Of a stretch of 5,152 nt of DNA, positions 1 through 5,152 are shown one piece after another; the stretch's first letter is position 1; every line of letters begins with the position of its first letter. The DNA is from an uncultured bacterium. Lineage in GTDB: Bacteria; Planctomycetota; UBA8108. The notes beneath the pieces were generated by a model. That model did not search any database. It was given only the letters and a program-made list of their open reading frames with translations, and was not told where the DNA came from. A program made the translations under genes and the position numbers. The stretch lies in contig CAJWZY010000185.1 in NCBI GenBank assembly GCA_913050545.1, positions 1 to 5,152 of the forward strand, given 5' to 3'.

Positions 1-55
1 GCCCGAGGTGGCCAAGCCCGCCGAGGAGAAGCCTGCAGAGCCCGAGGTGGCCAAG
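1..55 (+). repeat. Direct repeat encoding a PEVAK/PAE-rich linker
   Basis: The 16-base string gcccgaggtggccaag occurs at 1-16 and again at 40-55, which is 39 bases or exactly 13 codons apart. The encoded unit is PEVAKPAEEKPAE followed by PEVAKAAPG. This looks like the end of an in-frame tandem repeat that continues left of the window. It encodes a flexible charged linker, probably between an export signal or upstream domain and the TPR region. The copy number is unknown because the array is cut by the window edge. Confidence 0.7.
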
Positions 56-2515
56 GCTGCTCCCGGGAAACTGTCAGCGAAGCAGGTACTCGAAGAACTT
101 CGCAAGTCCAATGAAGGCCGAAGGGCTTCCGCCAAGTATCACGCCAGCAGGGGTGATGCGGCGATGGAGCGTGGCCGTTATGTCGAGGCTGCCGAGTACT
201 ATCGAGAGGCGCTCAAAAACCAGGCGAATGCCGAGTACCAGAAGAAGCTCGACAAGGCCCGTTTCATGCTCAACGAGAGGCCCGGAGAGGCGGAGTCGCT
301 TGCCGAGGATCTGTTTGAGCGCGAAAAAGTTCGCAAGGCCCAGTACCTGGCCGAGATCAACCTCAGCATGGACAACGCCCGCAAAGCTCTCGCTGAGCGA
401 AGGGTTGAGGATGCACTGAGGTACGCCACTCTCGCCGCTGACAATATCTCTCTTGATCCTGAGCATGCGGGTGAGGAACTGCGCAAGCAGGTTCGCGAAC
501 TTCTTGATACCATCAGGAAAGACAAGCGAAGCGTCGAACGAGCCAGGCAGGACGACCAGGTCAACCAGGCAAGTGCCATTGCCAGCAAGGAACTCGACGA
601 GGAACGTTCCCGCCGGGAAGTGCAGGTACAGGACCTCCTTCGCAAAGCCCTGCAGGCTATTCGCCAGAGTGAGTACCGCAAGGTCGTTGAGATTTGCGAA
701 ACTATTCTCAAGCAGGAGCCTGAGAATAAGGTCGCTTCTTTCTGGATCAGGAGTGCCAACGAGCGTCTTCTCAGGGAGCGTGAGCTGAAGGTCATCCAGG
801 ACCGCATTGAGGCCCGCAAGGTTCTCGATGAGAACTTCGTCGAGGCGACGACTCCCTACGACAGGATCTTCGTCTTCCCTGAGGATGATTACTGGCAGCG
901 GGTCAGGTTGCGCCAGAAGCGCATGCAGCCGCGCCGTATCGAAGATCCCGAGCCGATCAAGAAGATCAAGACCGCCCTGGAGACGACGAAGATCGATGTG
1001 AGCTTCGAGGATTCTCCCCTGCGTGACGTGGTTGATCATTTCCGTACAGTGGTCGGTATCAACATTCTCATCGATCCACAGGTGGACCCTGATGATGAGT
1101 CTCTCCAGGTCAGCCAGGCGATCAACCAGCTGACTGCGATGAGCGCTTTGAAGCTCATCCTTTCCTCCAAGGAGCTCGGTCTGACGTTCCAGGAGAACAC
1201 GCTTGTGATCACCAGCGCTGATGAGGCCAGCGAGCCGACAGAGTTCGAGGTCTACAATGTGTCGGACCTGCTCATGAAGATCAGGGATTTCGCTGCTCCC
1301 GAGATTCGTCTCAAGTCCTCCACCGAGGACCAGGATGGCGCCCCGATCGAATTCACTGATGACAGCTTCGAGGAAGAAGAGGAACTCGATCCCGAGGGTC
1401 TCATCGAGCTCATCATGGAGAGTACGGGTGGCGATGACGTATGGGATGGCGAGGTCAACAGCATGGAGCACCAGCGAGGACAGCTCCTGGTTAACGCGAC
1501 CCGCGGCCTGCACGGCAAGGTACTCGACGTTCTCGAGAACCTGCGTGAAGACTCCGATCTCTATGTTGTGATCGAAGCCCGATTCATTGATATCCACGAC
1601 GATTTCCTTGAGGACATCGGTGTGGACTCGCGCCAGCTTGGCCAGGTTACCAACCTGGGAACTCCCCATGGCCAGGTCCTCAATGGTGTTCAGGGCGGAA
1701 ACGACATAGGTATTGTCGAGGGGCCCGATGGCGTTCCCGACGATGTGTTCCTTGTCCAGGGCCTCAAGCGCTGGGCCGGCCGGGTCCAGCATATCGTTGA
1801 TGGTTTCACCGGTGTTATCAGCGGAGAAAGAATCAACGCGGCTGGCGGAATCGGTGGCGCTACCTTCCAGGCCACATGGATTGAGCCTTTCCAGGTCAAT
1901 GTGATTATTCGCGCTGTCCAGGAACAGCAGAATGTGCGTGAGCTGACCGCTCCGATCGTGACCGCCCATAACAATGAGCGGGTATACGTTTCGGTGGTTA
2001 CCCAGCGCGCCTACATCTCCGACTACGAGCTGGTCAGTGGTGGAACGGGTTTCGCGATCATCGAGGTTGCTGACCCTGTCGTGCAGACCTTCCAGGAGGG
2101 AGTCATCCTCGATGTCGATCCCACCATTTCTCACGACAAGAAGTACATCACCCTGGATGTGCGTCCGACCCTGGCGACCCTGATCGGGGGAGTTATCTCC
2201 ACCGTCCAGATCAGCCTCGGTAGCTTCACCAACGTCGCGACCCAGGTGCCGATTGGCATTCCGGAGATTTCCCTGCAGCAGTCCTTCACCTCTGTCACGG
2301 TTCCCAACGGTGGTACCGTCCTGCTTGGAGGTTTCAGGAGTCTCAACTCTGCCAAGTACGAGTCTTATCTGCCCCTGCTGGGCAAGATTCCGCTGCTGAA
2401 GAATCTCGTGAGGCGAAAAGCAACGCTCGAGGAGCGTCGAAGCCTCGTGATTCTGGTCACCGCAAGGATCGTCGACCTGCGCGGAGCCGAAGAAAAGAAG
2501 TTTAACCCCCAGTAA
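2..2515 (+). CDS. TPR-containing type II/IV-type secretin, 5'-truncated
   Basis: This gene encodes an outer-membrane secretin, a ring-forming channel used by type II secretion and type IV pilus machines. Residues are counted from the GTG at 8. Residues 1-20 are a Pro/Glu/Ala/Lys linker. TPR-like helices lie at about 41-75 and 205-262, with charged helices between. An STN/N0-like domain spans about 327-405 and an N1-like domain about 412-515, with an acidic insert near 440-462. The secretin domain covers about 517-822, with VPNGGTVLLGG at 765-775, LLGKIPLLKNL at 790-800 and the closing strand LVILVTARIVD. Only 13 residues follow, so no long pilotin-binding S-domain is present. The frame is open to the left edge and the GTG at 8 is a Val codon inside a repeat, so the true start and signal peptide are upstream. 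No AMIN domain is visible. The family is secure; GspD-like versus PilQ-like is undecided. Confidence 0.9.
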   Translation, partial: PEVAKPAEEKPAEPEVAKAAPGKLSAKQVLEELRKSNEGRRASAKYHASRGDAAMERGRYVEAAEYYREALKNQANAEYQKKLDKARFMLNERPGEAESLAEDLFEREKVRKAQYLAEINLSMDNARKALAERRVEDALRYATLAADNISLDPEHAGEELRKQVRELLDTIRKDKRSVERARQDDQVNQASAIASKELDEERSRREVQVQDLLRKALQAIRQSEYRKVVEICETILKQEPENKVASFWIRSANERLLRERELKVIQDRIEARKVLDENFVEATTPYDRIFVFPEDDYWQRVRLRQKRMQPRRIEDPEPIKKIKTALETTKIDVSFEDSPLRDVVDHFRTVVGINILIDPQVDPDDESLQVSQAINQLTAMSALKLILSSKELGLTFQENTLVITSADEASEPTEFEVYNVSDLLMKIRDFAAPEIRLKSSTEDQDGAPIEFTDDSFEEEEELDPEGLIELIMESTGGDDVWDGEVNSMEHQRGQLLVNATRGLHGKVLDVLENLREDSDLYVVIEARFIDIHDDFLEDIGVDSRQLGQVTNLGTPHGQVLNGVQGGNDIGIVEGPDGVPDDVFLVQGLKRWAGRVQHIVDGFTGVISGERINAAGGIGGATFQATWIEPFQVNVIIRAVQEQQNVRELTAPIVTAHNNERVYVSVVTQRAYISDYELVSGGTGFAIIEVADPVVQTFQEGVILDVDPTISHDKKYITLDVRPTLATLIGGVISTVQISLGSFTNVATQVPIGIPEISLQQSFTSVTVPNGGTVLLGGFRSLNSAKYESYLPLLGKIPLLKNLVRRKATLEERRSLVILVTARIVDLRGAEEKKFNPQ

Positions 2516-2539
2516 GCGAATCATTTTGCTCACCGGGTG

Positions 2540-2585
2540 GCCCGTTGACCGAGGATATAATTCCCCGGTCAACGGGCTTTTTTTT
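2540..2585 (+). terminator. Rho-independent terminator after the secretin gene
   Basis: The arm gcccgttgaccg (2540-2551) pairs perfectly with cggtcaacgggc (2566-2577), giving a 12-bp GC-rich stem. The loop is 14 bases, inside which gga and tcc can add a short inner pairing. Eight T residues follow at once (2578-2585). The hairpin begins 24 bases after the secretin stop codon. It marks the end of the secretin transcription unit and separates it from the phosphatase and glycosyltransferase genes. Because the downstream genes lie on the same strand, read-through is possible. Confidence 0.93.
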
Positions 2586-2658
2586 GTGGGCGGTTTTTCG
2601 TCAGTTTGGGGCCTTTTTCAGCAGACAGTTGCTCCCTGGGGGGGAGGTGTCTAAGGTA

Positions 2659-2695
2659 TTGCGGGGCTTCTTCCTATATATTGTAAGTTCAGGAA
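2659..2695 (+). promoter_or_regulatory. Possible promoter and weak RBS for the phosphatase gene
   Basis: An AT-rich patch (2675-2686) stands out in otherwise GC-rich DNA just upstream of the phosphatase start. It holds -10-like hexamers TATATA (2675-2680) and TATATT (2677-2682). The only TTG-type upstream hexamer nearby, TTGCGG (2659-2664), is about 12 bases away, too close for a standard sigma-70 promoter. An AGGA at 2691-2694 lies 10 bases before the ATG and would be a weak ribosome binding site. The sequence ttcct (2671-2675) could pair with aggaa (2691-2695) and mask that site, but five base pairs is weak. A promoter is expected here because a terminator lies upstream. The rest of the intergenic region, 2586-2658, shows nothing recognisable. 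Confidence 0.3.
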
Positions 2696-2704
2696 ACGCT
2701 TTCT

Positions 2705-3430
2705 ATGCCCAAGCTCAGAGCCATATTTTTCGATATTGACGACACGCTCTACTCGACCAGCGAGTTCTCCGAGCTGGCGCGTTCAGCTGCGATCGATTCC
2801 ATGATCGAGGCCGGCTTGAATCTCAGCAAGGAAGAGATTCGTGAAGAGCTCGACGAGGTGATCCATGAGTTCACCTCGAACTACGAACACCATTTTGACC
2901 GTCTTCTGCTGCGAACCCCGCGGCGGTATTACAAGGGGATCAACCCGGCAATCATAGTCGCCGCCGGGGTGATGGCCTACCACGAGACCAAGTCGCGCAG
3001 GCTTGCACCCTATGAGGATGCCATCGAGGTCCTCAGGCTGCTTTCATCGAACACCGAGCTCGTCCTGGGGGTTATCAGTGAAGGGCTCGAGGTAAAGCAG
3101 GCTGAGAAGCTGGTGAGAATGCGGGTCACCCAGTTCCTCTCACCCAGCGCGATCTTCATCAGCAACCAGATCGGGATCTCGAAGCCGAATCCGAAACTCT
3201 ACCAGCGCGCCTGCAGTGACCTGAATCTCAAACCCGCCGAGACCATGTATGTAGGAGACAATCCCCTGCACGATATCGATCCGCCTAATTCCATTGGAAT
3301 GATAGCGGTCAGGATGAGGCGTGCCGGAAAGTACTATCATGTCGAGAGCAAATCAAAGCCGGCCAGGGTGGTCCAGAATTTCTGGGATTTCCTGGATTAC
3401 CTCAAACAGGATTTTGAGCTCAAGATCTGA
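2705..3430 (+). CDS. HAD-superfamily (subfamily IA) phosphatase, TIGR02253-like
   Basis: This is a 241-residue cytoplasmic HAD hydrolase, expected to dephosphorylate a small phosphorylated metabolite with Mg2+. Motif I is FFDIDDT, with nucleophile Asp10 and acid/base Asp12. A helical C1 cap follows (about 16-95). Motif II is VISEG with Ser125, where relatives usually read TDG or TNG. Motif III is Lys160 in GISKPNPKLY. Motif IV is VGDNPLHDID, with Asp185 and Asp190 as likely metal ligands. The cap text, with ARSAAIDSMIEAGL and AYHETKSRRL, resembles the TIGR02253 family, which includes archaeal members linked to glyceraldehyde-3-phosphate phosphatase activity. All catalytic residues are present, so it should be active. 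The substrate is unknown. It starts 119 bases after the terminator and precedes two glycosyltransferase genes, so a sugar-phosphate substrate is possible, but that is inference from position only. Confidence 0.88.
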   Translation: MPKLRAIFFDIDDTLYSTSEFSELARSAAIDSMIEAGLNLSKEEIREELDEVIHEFTSNYEHHFDRLLLRTPRRYYKGINPAIIVAAGVMAYHETKSRRLAPYEDAIEVLRLLSSNTELVLGVISEGLEVKQAEKLVRMRVTQFLSPSAIFISNQIGISKPNPKLYQRACSDLNLKPAETMYVGDNPLHDIDPPNSIGMIAVRMRRAGKYYHVESKSKPARVVQNFWDFLDYLKQDFELKI

Positions 3431-3458
3431 CCGTGCCCGCAAGGGGAAGTGAGGAAAG

Positions 3459-3521
3459 ATGAAGCAGGATCATAAGCTGCAATCAGCCGTCCCCGGAACC
3501 CCGGAGGATTGTCATGGCTGA
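3459..3521 (+). CDS. Possible 20-codon leader ORF overlapping the GT2 start
   Basis: An ATG at 3459 preceded by a purine-rich gaggaaag opens a 20-codon frame encoding MKQDHKLQSAVPGTPEDCHG and ending at TGA 3519-3521. It lies in the gap after the phosphatase gene and overlaps the first 8 bases of the glycosyltransferase gene in another frame. If translated, ribosomes ending there could help initiation at the ATG at 3514. The peptide matches nothing I recognise, and a frame of this length arises easily by chance. The Shine-Dalgarno-like sequence and the overlapping stop are the only support. Confidence 0.2.
   Translation: MKQDHKLQSAVPGTPEDCHG
3503..3508 (+). promoter_or_regulatory. Strong ribosome binding site of the GT2 gene
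   Basis: GGAGGA stands 5 bases before the ATG at 3514, which is good Shine-Dalgarno placement and fixes that ATG as the start. It contrasts with the weak sites before the phosphatase and GT4 genes. It lies inside the possible 20-codon leader ORF. Confidence 0.8.
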
Positions 3522-4506
3522 TCAATCCATACCGGAGCTCAGTGTCGTCATACCCGTCTTCGATGAAGGGGAGACCGTGCAGAAGGTTTACGACGGTGTG
3601 AGGGAGACCTTCGGCAAGGACTGTGAGATTATTTTCATCGACGATGGGAGCAGGGACTCTACGCGTGAGATTATTTCAGATCTGCTCGATGGGGACCCGG
3701 CTCTTCGCCTGATTGCATTCCATCGCAATCATGGGAAGTCCGAGGCCCTTGGTGTCGGGTTTCGGAGGGCACGCGGGCGCCTGGTGGCGACCCTGGATGG
3801 AGATCTCCAGGATGACCCGGGGCAGCTTCCCCGCCTGGTTGAGAAAATTGAACAGGGTTACGATCTCGTGGTCGGCTGGAGGCGCAGGAGAAAGGATGAC
3901 ATCTTCAAGGTTTATGGGTCCAGGATCTTCAATACCCTTGCAGGCTGGCTGGGCGGAGTACGCCTGCACGACATGAATTGCGGAATGAAGGTATTTCGTC
4001 GTGAAGTACTTGATGATCTTCTCCTGACCGGCGGCTTCCATCGGTTTCTCTCCCTGCAGGCCCATTGGAAGGGCTACCGGGTTTCTGAGCAGGAAATCGA
4101 ACACAGCCCGCGGGAACACGGGAAATCGAAATACACCAGGACGAAGGGCTTTCGCGGGCTCCTCGATCTCTTCGTGATCCTGTTCCTGATGCGTTTTGAG
4201 GGCCGCCCCGGACGTTTTTTCGTCGGGGTCGGTACCATCTGTTCCGTTGTCGGTTTCGCCATATCCATCTATATCGCGGCGATTCGCCTGGTCCATGGGG
4301 ATATTGACTCAAGGTATCCCCTCATGGCCCTGGGCCTGGGCTTGCTGGTGTTCGGTTTCCAGGCCTTTACCCTGGGGTTGTTCGGAGAGTTGCTCTCCTA
4401 CCATTTCCGTAGTGTACGAGCAGTGGAGCCGGTGGTGACTGAATACACATCGGCTGACAACCGTGTTGAAGAGGCAACGGGGGCCGGGGAACCGGGTAAT
4501 ACATGA
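3514..4506 (+). CDS. GT2 polyprenyl-phosphate sugar transferase (DPM synthase/GtrB/ArnC-like)
   Basis: This 330-residue membrane-anchored glycosyltransferase should move a sugar from a nucleotide donor to a polyprenyl phosphate on the cytoplasmic face. The GT-A domain shows VVIPVFDEGETV (11-22), IDDGSRDST (42-50), NHGKSEAL (72-79) and LDGDLQDDP (94-102), the last holding the metal-binding DxD (Asp95, Asp97). LHDMNCGMKVFRREV (151-165), FHRF (175-178) and HSPREHGKSKY (197-207) are typical of the dolichol-phosphate mannosyltransferase branch. Two hydrophobic segments (about 234-258 and 268-294) form the C-terminal membrane anchor, as in GtrB and ArnC, whose length it matches. A polar tail of about 35 residues follows. 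The start is supported by GGAGGA. The gene lies 83 bases after the phosphatase gene, and its stop overlaps the GT4 start. The product is probably undecaprenyl-phosphate-linked sugar; which sugar cannot be told. Confidence 0.9.
   Translation: MADQSIPELSVVIPVFDEGETVQKVYDGVRETFGKDCEIIFIDDGSRDSTREIISDLLDGDPALRLIAFHRNHGKSEALGVGFRRARGRLVATLDGDLQDDPGQLPRLVEKIEQGYDLVVGWRRRRKDDIFKVYGSRIFNTLAGWLGGVRLHDMNCGMKVFRREVLDDLLLTGGFHRFLSLQAHWKGYRVSEQEIEHSPREHGKSKYTRTKGFRGLLDLFVILFLMRFEGRPGRFFVGVGTICSVVGFAISIYIAAIRLVHGDIDSRYPLMALGLGLLVFGFQAFTLGLFGELLSYHFRSVRAVEPVVTEYTSADNRVEEATGAGEPGNT
4503..4506 (+). other. ATGA stop-start overlap joining the two glycosyltransferase genes
   Basis: The ATG of the GT4 gene (4503-4505) overlaps the TGA of the GT2 gene (4504-4506). 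The nearest purine-rich Shine-Dalgarno candidate, GGGGA at 4486-4490, is 12 bases upstream and weak. Translation of the second gene is therefore probably coupled to the first, giving linked production of the two enzymes. Confidence 0.85.
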
Positions 4507-5152
4507 AGCTGCGCTTCCTGGTCCTGACGGCGGCCTATCCCAGTCCTGCGGAACCGGGACGGGCGGTCGCCATTGAGAATCTCAACAGGGCTCTTATCGA
4601 AGGTTCAGGAGCGGACATTTCGCTGACCGTGGTTGCTCCGCGAGTTCATCGCAGTGACCCCTTGCGTGAGGTTCGTTCCGGAATCGAGGTTCGGCGCTTC
4701 CTCTATCCAGCTGGTGGGAAAAGATTGCAGGAAGGGCCCGGCCCGCGGCTTTTTACACTGATTTGCTATGTTCTATCCGGCCTCTGGGAGGTTCTGCGGG
4801 TGGCTCGCCGGGGTGATTACGATGCCGTGTTATGCCACTGGGTGCTTCCCGGCGGCCCGATTGCCTGGCTCTCGTCCTTCATACTCGAGAAGCCGGTTTT
4901 TCTTTTTGCGCATGGTTCGGATCTGAACCGGTACGCGGCGCGTTCTTCAGGTCTTCGGCAGATTGCCGGTCTCGCCCTCGGTAAGGCGAGAGGAGTCTTC
5001 GTGGTGAGCGAAGATCTCCGCGACCTGGTGGAGAGCTACTACCCCGGAGCTGCCCCCAGGACAGAGGTTGTTCCCATGGGGACAGGAGGACAATTCCAGC
5101 CGGGTGACAGGCAGGTGGAGCGGGCAGGTCTTGATCTTGGGGGGGGAATGGC
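4503..5152 (+). CDS. GT4-family glycosyltransferase, N-terminal part (3'-truncated)
   Basis: The frame opens at the ATG in the ATGA overlap and stays open for 216 codons to the window edge. The opening MKLRFLVLTAAYPSPAEPGRA resembles the first strand and loop of a GT-B glycosyltransferase. CHWVLPGGPIAW (111-122) and FLFAHGSDLNRYA (133-145) match the acceptor-side Rossmann domain of GT4 enzymes. VFVVSEDLRDLV (165-176) and VVPMGTGGQFQP (189-200) are the linker motifs before the donor-binding domain, which lies outside the window. The usual GVD of that linker reads GTG here. The N-terminus has no signal peptide or clear membrane segment, so it probably acts in the cytoplasm or at the inner-membrane face. 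Its role is probably to add a sugar to a lipid-linked or surface glycan alongside the GT2 enzyme. The substrate is unknown. The catalytic EX7E-type motif cannot be checked. Confidence 0.85.
   Translation, partial: MKLRFLVLTAAYPSPAEPGRAVAIENLNRALIEGSGADISLTVVAPRVHRSDPLREVRSGIEVRRFLYPAGGKRLQEGPGPRLFTLICYVLSGLWEVLRVARRGDYDAVLCHWVLPGGPIAWLSSFILEKPVFLFAHGSDLNRYAARSSGLRQIAGLALGKARGVFVVSEDLRDLVESYYPGAAPRTEVVPMGTGGQFQPGDRQVERAGLDLGGGM

Noticed and set aside
2545..2561. TTGACC and TATAAT as a promoter.
   Set aside because: Only five bases separate the hexamers, and both lie within the terminator hairpin, so they cannot form a normal sigma-70 promoter.
74..2572. An 832-codon open frame on the minus strand covering almost the whole secretin gene.
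   Set aside because: Its codons are exact reverse complements of the sense codons, so it stays open only because the secretin avoids TTA, CTA and TCA. The translation shows no recognisable domain, and its start lies in the terminator hairpin.
2545..2739. A 64-codon plus-strand frame starting with TTG in the terminator and running into the phosphatase gene.
   Set aside because: It starts inside the terminator stem, lacks a ribosome binding site, overlaps the phosphatase start in another frame and resembles no known protein.
3676..4296. A 206-codon minus-strand open frame inside the GT2 gene.
   Set aside because: It shares codon boundaries with the GT2 gene and ends exactly at a sense TCA codon; it is a codon-bias shadow of a well-supported gene.
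5139..5146. A run of eight G residues in the GT4 gene as a phase-variation tract.
   Set aside because: It keeps the reading frame, encodes Gly-Gly-Gly, and lies at the window edge. Nothing else suggests phase variation; a homopolymer sequencing error is an equal possibility.

Overview
The window is ordinary, gene-dense bacterial chromosome. By eye it is moderately GC-rich (high fifties per cent), and every supported gene is on the + strand. The first gene is an outer-membrane secretin, so the host has a double (diderm) envelope. The taxon cannot be fixed from this sequence. The TPR-plus-secretin architecture and the VPNGGTVLLGG wording recall planctomycete and other deep-branching diderm lineages, but that is an impression, not a result.

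Layout: (1) 2-2515 is the 3' part of a large secretin gene. It has a Pro/Glu/Ala/Lys repeat linker, TPR-like helices, an STN/N0-like domain, an N1-like domain with an acidic insert, and a C-terminal secretin pore domain. Its true start and signal peptide lie upstream. (2) 2516-2704 is a 189-base intergenic region. It opens with a textbook Rho-independent terminator (2540-2585) and ends in an AT-rich patch that may hold the promoter for the next unit. (3) 2705-3430 encodes a HAD-superfamily phosphatase of the TIGR02253-like subfamily. (4) 3431-3513 is a short gap with a possible 20-codon leader ORF and a strong Shine-Dalgarno site. (5) 3514-4506 encodes a GT2 polyprenyl-phosphate sugar transferase with two C-terminal membrane segments. 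(6) 4503-5152 is the 5' part of a GT4 glycosyltransferase gene, overlapping the previous gene by ATGA and running off the window.

The terminator separates two functional blocks. The upstream block serves a type II secretion or type IV pilus-like machine. The downstream block (phosphatase, lipid-linked sugar synthase, glycosyltransferase) looks like the start of a glycoconjugate or surface-polysaccharide locus. The sugar, the acceptor and the final product cannot be read from this sequence.

I see no RNA gene, CRISPR array, insertion sequence or clear novel system. The points most worth a second look are the TPR-secretin architecture, the sharp codon-use contrast between the secretin and the downstream genes, and the small ORF overlapping the GT2 start.
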